A DNA stretch of 64,000 nt from Solirubrobacter soli DSM 22325. Its GTDB lineage: Bacteria > Actinomycetota > Thermoleophilia > Solirubrobacterales > Solirubrobacteraceae. The position numbers and the translations under genes are program-made. The stretch is from assembly GCF_000423665.1 (NCBI RefSeq), contig NZ_AUIK01000030.1, positions 48,852-112,851 on the forward strand. Reading direction: 5' to 3'. Positions 49,895 through 57,899 of the stretch are shown here, piece by piece. Every line of letters begins with the position of its first letter. Position 1 is the stretch's first letter. Under the pieces are notes generated by a model. The model was given only the letters and a program-made list of their open reading frames with translations, was not told the origin of the DNA and ran no database searches.

Positions 49895-49910
49895 GCGGAG
49901 GGTTGCAGGC

Positions 49911-49940
49911 TTGACGGGCTCGCGGCGCGGGAAATATCTT
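49911..49940 (+). promoter_or_regulatory. Sigma-70-type promoter for the STAS gene
   Basis: TTGACG (49911-49916) and TATCTT (49935-49940; or ATATCT one base earlier) are separated by 17-18 bases. This is the best conventional -35/-10 pair in the window. The predicted start is about 28 bases before the ATG at 49975, unlike the near-leaderless genes elsewhere. Confidence 0.6.
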
Positions 49941-49974
49941 CTTGTCCAGCGCCGCGTGCGCCTGTCCCCGAGCC

Positions 49975-50445
49975 ATGTTCACCTCCCAGTCCCTGCGTGC
50001 CGTAGCGAAGCCGGGCTCGCTGGTCTTTCGCGAGCATCGGCTTGACGACGTGGTGCACCAGATCGACGTCTCGGGCGCGTTGAACGAGAGCGGGCAGCTG
50101 CGGCGCCGCGTGGAGTCCGCGCTGGACGGCGGGGTGCGCTGGCTGATCCTCGACCTGTCCGAGGCCTTCGACCTCACCGATCCCGTGCTGGACGCGCTGG
50201 TCGAGGTCGCCGCGGCGCTGCGGGCGCGCAAGGGCGAGCTGATCGTCGCGGGCGCGACGCAGTCGGTCGCGCAGCGGCTGAGCACCTATGACGTGGCGCA
50301 CCGTCCCGCGGTCGCGGCCACCGTCGACCAAGCCGTGATGATCCTCAAGATGCTGCGGCCCAAGACCGACATCCGCCGCCCGCCCCAGCGGGCCAAGCAG
50401 CGGATCTCGTCCCTAACACTTCCCCGCATCGAGCCCCAGCCCTAA
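49975..50445 (+). CDS. STAS-domain protein (anti-sigma-factor antagonist-like)
   Basis: This 156-residue protein has a central STAS domain (about 22-125) with VVHQIDVSGALNES, WLILDLSEAFDLTDPVLDALVEVAAAL and ELIVAGAT. In SpoIIAA-like antagonists a Ser or Thr phosphorylation site follows DLS; here the sequence is SEAFDLTDP, with Ser and Thr nearby. The C-terminal tail is Arg/Pro-rich. No anti-sigma kinase or sigma factor lies next to it. It has a conventional promoter. The partner is unknown. Confidence 0.75.
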   Translation: MFTSQSLRAVAKPGSLVFREHRLDDVVHQIDVSGALNESGQLRRRVESALDGGVRWLILDLSEAFDLTDPVLDALVEVAAALRARKGELIVAGATQSVAQRLSTYDVAHRPAVAATVDQAVMILKMLRPKTDIRRPPQRAKQRISSLTLPRIEPQP

Positions 50446-50451
50446 GGGGTG

Positions 50452-50492
50452 CCCTCGCGGCGGACGCTCCGACACGTTCTCCGCCGTGAGGG
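50452..50492 (+). terminator. Terminator hairpin after the STAS gene
   Basis: A 13-pair stem (50452-50464 with 50480-50492), perfect apart from one G-U pair, has a 15-base loop. It starts six bases after the STAS stop codon. No strong U-run follows, as is common in GC-rich actinobacteria. The dedA -10 hexamer lies 22 bases downstream. Confidence 0.65.
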
Positions 50493-50514
50493 CGGGCCCC
50501 GTCTCCTTAATCGC

Positions 50515-50520
50515 TACCTT
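50515..50520 (+). promoter_or_regulatory. -10 element (TACCTT) for dedA/uppP
   Basis: TACCTT ends eight bases before the GTG at 50529. GGAG between them could also act as a very close SD. It resembles the TACCCT element at 26200. Confidence 0.45.
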
Positions 50521-50528
50521 GGAGCGTC

Positions 50529-51170
50529 GTGGTTTTCGGATCCATCACGGACCCGCTGGTCCAGTTCGCCGTCGACGTGATCGACAAGATGGGCCTCGTC
50601 GGCGTCTTCCTGCTCATGGTCGGCGAGAGCGCCTGCCTGCCGATCCCCTCCGAGGGGACGATGCTGTTCGCCGGCTTCAATGTCGCCGAGGGTCACTACT
50701 CGCTGCTGACGGTCACCGCCGTCGGCGTGGCGGCGAACGTCGTCGGCTCCTGGATCGCGTACGCGATCGGGTACTTCGGCCGCGTCGACCTGATCGAGAA
50801 GCACGGTCGCAAGGTGCTGATCAAGCCGCACCACCTGGAGACGGCCGACCGCTGGTTCCAGCGCCACGGCGACGCCACCGTCTTCTTCTCGCGGATGCTC
50901 CCGATCGTCCGCACCTTCATCTCGCTGCCCGCCGGCGTGGCGAAGATGCCGTTCGTCCGCTTCACCGTCTTCACCACCCTCGGCTGCATCCCGTGGGTCT
51001 TCCTGATCGCGTTCATCGGCAAGCAGGCCGGCGACCGCTGGGAGGACTGGAAGGAGCACCTGCACTACATCGACTACGCGGTGATCGCGGCGATCGCGAT
51101 CGGCGTCGTGTGGCTGTTCGTGCGCTACCGCCGGCGGCGGTCGGCGGGCGCCGCCGTCGATGCCGCCTGA
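50529..51170 (+). CDS. DedA-family membrane protein
   Basis: This 213-residue protein has about five membrane segments. It shows the DedA signatures ESACLPIPSEGTMLFAG (with the conserved E and P), the RHGDATVFFSRMLPIVRTFISLPAG motif with its Arg, and GCIPWVFLIAFIG. DedA proteins are lipid transporters; PopT/UptA-like members recycle undecaprenyl phosphate to the inner leaflet. The next gene encodes UppP, which overlaps by 11 bases. A joint role in undecaprenyl-phosphate recycling for wall and glycan synthesis is therefore likely. Confidence 0.9.
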   Translation: MVFGSITDPLVQFAVDVIDKMGLVGVFLLMVGESACLPIPSEGTMLFAGFNVAEGHYSLLTVTAVGVAANVVGSWIAYAIGYFGRVDLIEKHGRKVLIKPHHLETADRWFQRHGDATVFFSRMLPIVRTFISLPAGVAKMPFVRFTVFTTLGCIPWVFLIAFIGKQAGDRWEDWKEHLHYIDYAVIAAIAIGVVWLFVRYRRRRSAGAAVDAA

Positions 51171-51927
51171 GACGGCGCAGGTCGTCGCCCTCGGGCTGAT
51201 CCAGGGCGCGACCGAGCTGCTGCCGGTCTCGTCGAGCGCCCACATCGCGGCGGTCCCGCAGCTGCTCGGCTGGTCGGTCGCGTCGTGGCCGCCGGAACGC
51301 CGCAAGGAGCTCGAGGTCGCGCTGCACGCGGGCGCGCTGCTGGCGCTGGCGCCGGCGCTGTGGCGCGCGCGGCCGGACCTGCGGACGCTCGCGTTGTCGC
51401 TGGCGCCGCCGGTGATCGCGGGCTACGCGCTGGAACGGCCGATCGAGGAACGCCTCGGCGGCCCGCGCGGGCTGGCGGCGGGCCTGCTCTTGGGCGCTGC
51501 GGCGCTGACCGCCGCCGACGCGCGCGGCGAGAACACGGGGGAGCGCGGCGACCGCGGTCACGTGCCGGCCGGCCACGCGGTCGCGCTCGGGCTCGCGCAG
51601 GCCGCGGCGCTCTGGCCTGGGGTGTCGCGGACCGGGGCGACGCTCGCGGCCGCCCGGGCGCTCGGGTACGACCGCGCGGAAGCCTCGCGGCTGTCGTTCG
51701 GCGTCGCCGGGCCGGTGCTCGCGGGCGCGACCGCATTGAAGGCGTGGCGCGGACGCAAGGACGCGGACCTCGAGCTCGTCGCGACGGGCACGGCCGCCGC
51801 CTTCGCGGGGACGGCCGCCGCACTCAGGCTGATCGGCCTCGAACGGCGTCGGCCGTTCTGGCCCTACGCGGTCGAGCGCGCGCTTCTCGCGGGTGCGGGT
51901 CTTCGACCGAACCGGCGCCACCTTTAA
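51160..51927 (+). CDS. uppP: Undecaprenyl-diphosphatase
   Basis: This 255-residue membrane protein has the BacA/UppP signatures: GLIQGATELLPVSSSAH at residues 12-28 (catalytic Glu and Ser) and LWPGVSRTGATLAAARALG with the second conserved Arg/Ser. There are about seven membrane helices and the length is near normal. It dephosphorylates undecaprenyl diphosphate outside the membrane, regenerating the lipid carrier for peptidoglycan and the polysaccharide pathways here. It is coupled to dedA. The TAA stop is in frame with the LamG repeat region that follows. Confidence 0.9.
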   Translation: MPPETAQVVALGLIQGATELLPVSSSAHIAAVPQLLGWSVASWPPERRKELEVALHAGALLALAPALWRARPDLRTLALSLAPPVIAGYALERPIEERLGGPRGLAAGLLLGAAALTAADARGENTGERGDRGHVPAGHAVALGLAQAAALWPGVSRTGATLAAARALGYDRAEASRLSFGVAGPVLAGATALKAWRGRKDADLELVATGTAAAFAGTAAALRLIGLERRRPFWPYAVERALLAGAGLRPNRRHL

Positions 51928-51969
51928 TCGCCGCGTCAGCGCCGCGACGAACTCGTATTTGGCCGTATC

Positions 51970-53800
51970 AAACTCAACGGCTCAAACCAATACGCGGATG
52001 CTGGGGCCGACCCGACGGCGTCGCAGAACACCACCGCCCGCACCTGGGAGGCCTGGGTCAAGACCACCGCCACCGGCCGCCAGCTCGTCATGACCCGCTA
52101 CCGCAACACCGGCGGCGAGGAGCCGTGGTGGTTCGAGCTCGACAACGGCGTCCCCCGCATCGCCGTCCAGAACAACGTGAGCACGAACGCCTCCCAGCTC
52201 GCGAACGTCGCCGTCAACGACGGGCAATGGCACCACGTCGCCGCCGTCTGGGTCCCGAGCACCCGCCTGGACATCTACGTCGACGGCGCCAACCACAACG
52301 GCACCTTGACCGGCACGATCCCGGCCAGCCTCGACATCGGCTCGGCAAGCACGACGATCCGGATCGGCATCGGGCACTTCGCCGGCGCGCTGTTCGGCGC
52401 GTTCAACGGCACGATCGACAACGTGCGCTACTCGACCGGCGCGCGCTGGGCGACGAACGACACCTTCACCCCCGAGCAATGCCCCACCGCCGACCCCAAC
52501 ACGATCGGGCTGTGGCACTTCGACGAGAAGTCCGGCACGACCTCGGTAGCCGACGGCCAGATCACGACGTCCGCCACCCTCGTCGGCGGCGCGACGTTCG
52601 CTGACGCCTTCGACTGCGGCGGCGACGCGCTCCACTTCGACGGCGTCAACGACCGCGTCGAGGCCGGCAGCGACCCGGCCGCGGCGCAGACGACCACCGC
52701 CCGGACCTGGGAGGCGTGGATCAAGACCACCAGCAACGAGCGCCAGACGATCGTCGGCCGCTTCCCGACGAGCGGCGAGGCGCCGTGGGTCCTCGACATG
52801 GAGGACGGCATCGCCCGCATCCACATCCAGGACGGCACCACCCATCGCGCCCGCTACGCCTCCACGACGGTCAACGACGGCACGTGGCACCACGTCGCCG
52901 CCGTCTGGGTCCCGGGCTCGCGCCTGGACATCTACATCGACGGCACCAAGTCCAACGGCCCGCTCGGCGGCGGGACCGGCTCACCCGCCTCGATCGCCGA
53001 GGCCGGCACCGCGCCGATCCGGATCGGCGCCGGCTCCGACGACGGCGCGGTCGACGACTTCTTCGACGGCGACATCGACAGCGTCCGCTACTCGAAGACC
53101 GCCCGCTACAACCAGAACTTCCTCGCGCTGAAGTGCTGGGCCGTCGACGCGAACACGATCGCCCTGTGGACCTTCGACGAAGGCGCCGGGACCAAGGCCG
53201 CCAGCGTCGGGGACCTGGCCGCCGACGCCGACCTCGACGGCGGCGTGCACTGGGTGGCCGGGCTCGGTTGCAAGACCAGCGGCTCGGCCGTGAACCTGGA
53301 CGGCGTCAACGACTACGTCGAGGCCAACGCCGACCCGAGCGCGGCGTCCAACACCGTGGCCCGCACCTGGGAGGCCTGGGTCAAGACCACCGCCACGGTC
53401 CGCGAGGTCGTGATGACGCGCTACCGCCACGGGACCGGACAGCAGCCCTGGTGGATCGAGCTCAACAACGGCTTCCCGAGCATCTCGATCGCGAACGGGG
53501 CCACCACCATCCAGCGGACGGGCAGCGCCGCGGTCAACGACGGCCAGTGGCACCACGTCGCCGCGGTCTGGGTGCCGTCCACGCGCCTGGACTTCTACGT
53601 CGACGGCCGCCTCGCCAACAACACCATCACCGGCGCGGTGCCGGCCGCGATCGACGTCGCGGCGGCCACGACGACGATCCGCATCGGCATCGGGCACTTC
53701 AACAACGCCCTGTGGGGACCGTTCAACGGCGCGATCGACGGTGTCCGCTACTCCACCGGCGCCCGCTACACCGGGACGTTCTTCCCCGATGTCCACCCGG
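51970..53800 (+). repeat. Tandem LamG-coding repeats, about 650 bases each, three copies
   Basis: Copies start near 51970, 52630 and 53290 and share long near-identical stretches encoding the RTWEAW(V/I)KTT opening and the HHVAAVWVPS strand. A fourth partial unit (DGSTIGLWNFDEGTGTSA, about 53808-53870) ends the array. The similarity suggests recent tandem duplication. Confidence 0.75.
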
Positions 53801-53928
53801 ATGTCGACGGGAGCACGATCGGGCTCTGGAACTTCGACGAGGGCACCGGGACGAGCGCGGCCGTGGCCGGACAGATGACCGCCGCCGCGGTACTCACCAA
53901 CGGGGCCACCTGGACCACCGGCCCGTAG
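52090..53928 (+). CDS. Three-repeat LamG protein lacking its 5' end (probable fragment)
   Basis: The frame has no stop from 51928, but the first ATG is at 52090, already inside the first LamG domain. No ATG, GTG or TTG exists in frame between the uppP stop and 52090, though homologous sequence (a LNGSNQY strand) is readable from about 51970. Three LamG copies repeat every ~650 bases, each with RTWEAW, NDGQWHHVAAVWVPSTRLD and IRIGIGHF-like strands. There is no signal peptide. It is probably a truncated remnant, or read from an unusual start. It is related to the LamG protein at the left edge. Confidence 0.65.
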   Translation: MTRYRNTGGEEPWWFELDNGVPRIAVQNNVSTNASQLANVAVNDGQWHHVAAVWVPSTRLDIYVDGANHNGTLTGTIPASLDIGSASTTIRIGIGHFAGALFGAFNGTIDNVRYSTGARWATNDTFTPEQCPTADPNTIGLWHFDEKSGTTSVADGQITTSATLVGGATFADAFDCGGDALHFDGVNDRVEAGSDPAAAQTTTARTWEAWIKTTSNERQTIVGRFPTSGEAPWVLDMEDGIARIHIQDGTTHRARYASTTVNDGTWHHVAAVWVPGSRLDIYIDGTKSNGPLGGGTGSPASIAEAGTAPIRIGAGSDDGAVDDFFDGDIDSVRYSKTARYNQNFLALKCWAVDANTIALWTFDEGAGTKAASVGDLAADADLDGGVHWVAGLGCKTSGSAVNLDGVNDYVEANADPSAASNTVARTWEAWVKTTATVREVVMTRYRHGTGQQPWWIELNNGFPSISIANGATTIQRTGSAAVNDGQWHHVAAVWVPSTRLDFYVDGRLANNTITGAVPAAIDVAAATTTIRIGIGHFNNALWGPFNGAIDGVRYSTGARYTGTFFPDVHPDVDGSTIGLWNFDEGTGTSAAVAGQMTAAAVLTNGATWTTGP

Positions 53929-53930
53929 GT

Positions 53931-53955
53931 CCGTAGCCGGGCCATGCGCTACGGT
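53931..53955 (+). promoter_or_regulatory. purM -10 element (TACGGT) within a short inverted repeat
   Basis: TACGGT (53950-53955) ends eight bases before the purM ATG. It overlaps the right arm of a perfect seven-pair inverted repeat, CCGTAGC (53931-53937) and GCTACGG (53948-53954). The repeat starts three bases after the LamG stop, so it may be a small terminator, an operator, or both. Confidence 0.4.
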
Positions 53956-53963
53956 CGGGCGCG

Positions 53964-55019
53964 ATGAGCACCGACGCGTACGCACGGTCCGGCGTGGACC
54001 AGCACGCCGCCGACCGCGCGGTCGCGGCGCTGGTCGGCGTCTTGAAGACGATCGACACCGGGAAGGCGAGCCGTTCGGTGCTCGCCTCCGGCCACTATGC
54101 GGCGGTGCTCGAGGTCGCACCGAACCTCGGCATCGCCGTCGGGACCGACGGGGTCGGCTCCAAACTGATCCTGGCCGAGCAGACCGGGCGCTACGACACC
54201 GTCGGCATCGACTGCGTCGCGATGAACGTCAACGACGTCGTGTGCGTCGGCGCCGAGCCGATCGCGCTGCTGGACTACTTGGCCGTCGAACAGGCCAACC
54301 CCGCGGTGATGGAGCAGATCGGGATCGGCCTCAAGAAGGGCGCCGAGCTGGCCGGCGTGGAGATCCCCGGCGGCGAGGTCGCGATCCTGCCGGAGCTCAT
54401 CCAGGGCCACCCGTCGCCGAACGGCTTCGACCTGACCGCCACCTGCTTCGGCACGGTCGCGCTGGACCAGATGATCACCGGCGAGGAGATCGCGCCCGGC
54501 GACGCGCTGATCGGCCTGCCGAGCAGCGGCCTGCACTCGAACTCCTACTCGCTGGCGCGCCGCGCGACGCAGGACCTCGACCTCAACGGCGCCTTCGGCG
54601 ACGGCACGCTCGCCGACGCCCTGCTCGAGCCGACCGTCATCTACGTCCGCGCGGCGCTCGAGCTGATCCGCTCCGACGTCCCGGTCCACGGCCTCGCCCA
54701 CATCACCGGCGGCGGCCTGCTGAACCTGCTGCGCCTCAACGAGGCCGTGGGCTTCGCGATCACCGACCCGCTGCCCGTCCCGCCGGTCATCGACCTCGTC
54801 CGCGAGCGCGGCGGCGTCTCCGACGCCGAGGCGTGGGAGGTCTTCAACATGGGCTGCGGCCTGGTCGCCGTCGTCCCCGAGGCCCATGCCGACGCGGCGA
54901 CTGCGCTGCTGGACGAGCACCACCCGGGCACCCACCGGATCGGCGGCGTCACCGACCAGGCGGGCCGCGTCACCGCGCCGGGCATCATCGGCGACAAGAC
55001 GGGTCTGCGCGCCGCCTAA
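53964..55019 (+). CDS. purM: Phosphoribosylformylglycinamidine cyclo-ligase (AIR synthase)
   Basis: This 351-residue protein matches PurM throughout: YARSGVDQHAAD at the start, the ATP-site motif GTDGVGSKLILA, DCVAMNVNDVVCVGAEPI, GEVAILPELI, GLHSNSYSLAR, HITGGGLLNLLRL and WEVFNMGCGL near the end. It closes the imidazole ring of AIR in purine synthesis, in the cytoplasm. No other purine gene is present and the neighbours concern surface sugars, so it is an orphan here. Its stop codon overlaps the -35 element of the next gene. Confidence 0.95.
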   Translation: MSTDAYARSGVDQHAADRAVAALVGVLKTIDTGKASRSVLASGHYAAVLEVAPNLGIAVGTDGVGSKLILAEQTGRYDTVGIDCVAMNVNDVVCVGAEPIALLDYLAVEQANPAVMEQIGIGLKKGAELAGVEIPGGEVAILPELIQGHPSPNGFDLTATCFGTVALDQMITGEEIAPGDALIGLPSSGLHSNSYSLARRATQDLDLNGAFGDGTLADALLEPTVIYVRAALELIRSDVPVHGLAHITGGGLLNLLRLNEAVGFAITDPLPVPPVIDLVRERGGVSDAEAWEVFNMGCGLVAVVPEAHADAATALLDEHHPGTHRIGGVTDQAGRVTAPGIIGDKTGLRAA

Positions 55020-55043
55020 AGTCCCGCCGCAGGCTGCCGATAG
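55017..55043 (+). promoter_or_regulatory. Sigma-28 (FliA-type) promoter for the 55052 gene
   Basis: TAAA (55017-55020, overlapping the purM stop) is followed by exactly 15 bases and GCCGATAG (55036-55043), seven of eight positions of GCCGATAA. Spacing and both boxes match the flagellar sigma consensus. The -10 ends eight bases before the ATG at 55052, so the transcript would be nearly leaderless. Confidence 0.7.
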
Positions 55044-55051
55044 GGACATCG

Positions 55052-56353
55052 ATGCCCTCCAGCCGCCTGAAGATCGCCGTCTCCGACCACTATCGCCGCT
55101 CGGTCCCCTTCGCGTACGCGCTCAGCCTGGCCGGGCATGAGCTCGTCGCCCCGGACGCGTTCGGCGCCGACGTCTTCCTGATCGACTTCGACCCGCCGCT
55201 GGAGGGCTATCGCCGGCTGATCGACGGCCACGCGGACGCCGGGGCCAAGGTCGTGCTCTACCCGCACGCCGCGGGCGGCCCGATGCTCAGCTACGACGCC
55301 ATCTGGGAGCCGTACGAGCGCGTCGACGCGAACTTCGTCGCAGGTGTCGGCCACGCCGAATTCCTGCGCCGGATCGAGTATCCGGCGCCCGTCCACACGA
55401 TCGGCTGGACCAGCGGCGATCAGCGCCCGTTCCAACCGCGCGCCGACGTGCGCCGCGTGCTCTTCGCGCCCACCCACCCGAACGCCGACGGCTCGATGCT
55501 CGGACGCCTGCGCGACGAGAACGCCGAGGTCTTCACCAAGCTGCTCGAGGGTCCGTGGAAGCTGACGGTCCGCCACATCGGCACGCTCGAGGAGAACGGG
55601 CTCTGGCCGGTCGACGGCGTCGAGTTCGTCGACGGCCGCACGGTCCCGCCGATCAAGAACATCGACGCCACCGACGCGGTCGTGGCCGGCGCCGGCTCGT
55701 TCCCCACGATCTCGGTCTCCCGCGGCGTCCCGACGGTCATCTACGGCCAGGGCAGCGTCGTGCTCGGGCTGCCCGACGAGGAGACGAGCCCGCTGCGCCG
55801 CGGCGAGCGCTACCTCGACTACGTGCGCTTCCCGTTCGACGTGGCCGACGGGCCGCTGGACGAGGTCGTCCACGCCGCCGCCTCAAGCCCGGAAGGGATC
55901 GCCGACTGGCGTCGCCGCTTCGTCGGCCATGCGTTCCACCCCGGCCGCTTCGCCGCGGCGATCGAGCAGCTCGCCCAGGGCCGGCCCGAGGCGCGGCTGG
56001 ACGAGACCCGGGCGTTCACCACCCTGGCGCTCGCCGACGAGCTCGCCGAGCACCCGCACCTGCTGCGCACCTATGTCGACGCGGTCCGCCCGTCCGACGA
56101 CGCGTCGCTGATCCTCTGGGCGCCGGGCCTCGCCGAAGCGGACCTGCTCGACCTCGCGCAGTACGCGATCGGACGCGCCGGCATCGACGAGGCCGCGCTG
56201 CCGGACGTCCTGCTCGCGCCGCTGCCCGGTGGGACGCGGACGGCCGAGACGCTCGCCGAGCGCGCCGACGCCGTGCTGAGCGACTGGCCGGCCGCGACCG
56301 GCCCGATCGGCGCGCTCGAGCGCTTCTCGGGCCTGCCGACGCTCACAACGTGA
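55052..56353 (+). CDS. GT-B-like glycosyltransferase of unknown specificity, flagellar regulon candidate
   Basis: This 433-residue cytoplasmic protein has an N-terminal Rossmann half opening LKIAVSDHYRRSVPFAYALSLAGHE. A C-terminal half has RRVLFAPTHPNADGSML, VRHIGTLEENG and DATDAVVAGAGSFPTISVSRGVPTVIYGQGSVVLG, like CDP-glycerol-type or GT-B donor domains. The final 120 residues are helical and family-less. A sigma-28-type promoter is directly upstream. It may glycosylate flagellin or make its precursor. PseG is also a GT-B fold, but specific PseG motifs are not visible. The 3' end overlaps the convergent methyltransferase by 11 bases. Confidence 0.65.
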   Translation: MPSSRLKIAVSDHYRRSVPFAYALSLAGHELVAPDAFGADVFLIDFDPPLEGYRRLIDGHADAGAKVVLYPHAAGGPMLSYDAIWEPYERVDANFVAGVGHAEFLRRIEYPAPVHTIGWTSGDQRPFQPRADVRRVLFAPTHPNADGSMLGRLRDENAEVFTKLLEGPWKLTVRHIGTLEENGLWPVDGVEFVDGRTVPPIKNIDATDAVVAGAGSFPTISVSRGVPTVIYGQGSVVLGLPDEETSPLRRGERYLDYVRFPFDVADGPLDEVVHAAASSPEGIADWRRRFVGHAFHPGRFAAAIEQLAQGRPEARLDETRAFTTLALADELAEHPHLLRTYVDAVRPSDDASLILWAPGLAEADLLDLAQYAIGRAGIDEAALPDVLLAPLPGGTRTAETLAERADAVLSDWPAATGPIGALERFSGLPTLTT

Positions 56354-57716
56354 TCGCGCCCTCCGGGGAGTAGGTCGGCGCGACGAGCGCGCGCTCGATC
56401 ATGCGCCGCCGGAACGGGAAGAACTCCGGCCGCGTCAGCATGCCCGAGATGTACTGCTTGGCCTCGGCCTTCATGCCGAGATAGGCCATCGCGCCCGCGT
56501 GCTGGATCGTCAGCGCGACCATCGCGTGGACGTCGCTGCGCTCGCCGGCGTCGATCAGCGCACGCATGAAGAGGTCGTCGAAGGCATCGATCCCGAAGTC
56601 CTTCGGATGCTCCGGGAAGCGGGCGCGCACGTCGTCCGCGTCCAGCGGGGCGAGCAGCTCGAACGCGTACGTGTCGTCGACGTGGGCGACCAGCCGGAAG
56701 TGCTCGCCGAGCGCGTTGATGAAGCTGGGCAGCCAGAAGCACGTGTACCAGCCGTAGTCCTGGAAGATCAGATGGCTGCCGGGCTCGATGTACGGCGCGA
56801 GCTGCTCGAACGTGAAGCGCGTGCCGTACCAGCTCTTGCAGCCGTCGATGAACACGAGGCTGTAGCGACGGCCCTCGGGCAGCGAGAACGTCGGCTCGCC
56901 GGTCTTCGCCACGTCGCCGGGCGCGCCCGGCAGGTAGGCCACGTGCGAGTTGACCAGCGGTGAGTAGTCGTGGCCCGAGTGCAGCGTGTCGAAGACCGCC
57001 TTGAACGAGCGCGACTCCTCCATCTCGCGCTTCTGGCCGCTGGAGATCAGCCGCTGCCGGATCATCGCGTCGAAGGACACGCCCGACGCGTCCGTGTCCG
57101 AGCCGTAGTAGAACCAGTCGAAGGTCTGCAGCCGGGCGTCCGGCGAGCGGTTCGCGCTGCCCAACATGCCAAGTGCGAGTGCACGTGTCGTCCCGCCGAA
57201 CATTGGTCCGTTCTCGAACACGTCGCCCTGCCCGTCCCAGAAGCAGGCGGCGAACCGGCAGAGGAACCGCCGCTCGTCGCTGGTCGTCGCGCCGGGGAGC
57301 TCGAGCAGGCGCTGCTCCAGCCCCGGACCGAGCGGAGCGGCCATGTAGCGGCCGAGCAGCGTGGCCGACAGACCCGGCCCGTAGACGCCGCGGCGCAGGT
57401 CGTCGAAGCTGCCGCTGAAGTCGGCCTGCGGCGCCGCCGGGGCGGCCGCGGCGGCCGGAGCGGCGCCGTAGAGCGCACCCAGCTCGGCGCGGACGGCGGC
57501 GAGGTTGTCCCGCGCGTCCACGTCCTCCGGGGCGAGCGAGCAGGCCAGCTCGAACTGCAGCTGCGCCTCGATCAGCCGCCCCTCGTGATGGGCGAGGTAG
57601 CCGAGCAGGTTGTGGACGCCGGCGACTCCCTCGTCGAGGAGTTGCTCGCCGATCGCCCGCGCTCCCGCGATGTCGCCCGCTTCGATGAGTGCCTCAGCCG
57701 CCGCCAGATCGCTCAT
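56343..57716 (-). CDS. TPR domain plus class I SAM methyltransferase-like protein
   Basis: This 457-residue protein has N-terminal TPR-like helices (1-80: AAEALIEAGDIAGARAIGEQLL, LLGYLAHHEGRLIEAQLQFELACSLAPE), an Ala/Pro linker and a long methyltransferase-like region. That region contains FVFIDGCKSWYGTRFTFEQLAPYIEPGSHLIFQDYG, resembling Methyltransf_24, and a C-terminal helical extension. A glycine-rich SAM loop is not clear (GPMFGGTTRALALGML is a candidate). A methyltransferase acting on a flagellin or glycan substrate is inferred from the neighbours. It is the last of four minus-strand genes starting at the CHAP gene. Confidence 0.6.
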   Translation of the reverse strand: MSDLAAAEALIEAGDIAGARAIGEQLLDEGVAGVHNLLGYLAHHEGRLIEAQLQFELACSLAPEDVDARDNLAAVRAELGALYGAAPAAAAAPAAPQADFSGSFDDLRRGVYGPGLSATLLGRYMAAPLGPGLEQRLLELPGATTSDERRFLCRFAACFWDGQGDVFENGPMFGGTTRALALGMLGSANRSPDARLQTFDWFYYGSDTDASGVSFDAMIRQRLISSGQKREMEESRSFKAVFDTLHSGHDYSPLVNSHVAYLPGAPGDVAKTGEPTFSLPEGRRYSLVFIDGCKSWYGTRFTFEQLAPYIEPGSHLIFQDYGWYTCFWLPSFINALGEHFRLVAHVDDTYAFELLAPLDADDVRARFPEHPKDFGIDAFDDLFMRALIDAGERSDVHAMVALTIQHAGAMAYLGMKAEAKQYISGMLTRPEFFPFRRRMIERALVAPTYSPEGAITL

Positions 57717-57725
57717 GGCGGGAAC

Positions 57726-57899
57726 TTACTCGTCAGGCCATGGTTTCCGCTCGTCCTCGTCGCGCGGCTCGCCCTGCGCGCCGGGGACCTGGTCGTCGGC
57801 CTTCTTGCGCTCCCAGTCCTCACGGACGTCGGCGATCTCCTCGCCGAGTTGCTCGGAGCGCTCCTCGAGGTCGTCCAGTTCGCGCTCGTGCTCGGTCAT
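57726..57899 (-). CDS. Small acidic charged helical protein (57 aa), hypothetical
   Basis: This 57-residue product starts at ATG 57899 behind a strong SD (GAGGAGG, 57904-57910) and overlaps the stop of the upstream small gene as ATGA. It is mostly Glu, Asp, Arg and Lys (MTEHERELDDLEERSEQL), predicted to be one long helix or coiled coil, then a Pro-containing acidic tail. I do not recognise a family. Coding is supported by the SD, the overlap and strong GC bias at third positions. It could bind the neighbouring gene products; this is speculative. Confidence 0.6.
   Translation of the reverse strand: MTEHERELDDLEERSEQLGEEIADVREDWERKKADDQVPGAQGEPRDEDERKPWPDE

Noticed and set aside
51925..51927. 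Recoded uppP stop giving a UppP-LamG fusion protein
   Set aside because: TAA is the least read-through stop, and LamG needs export while UppP is a complete membrane enzyme. A truncated gene is simpler.
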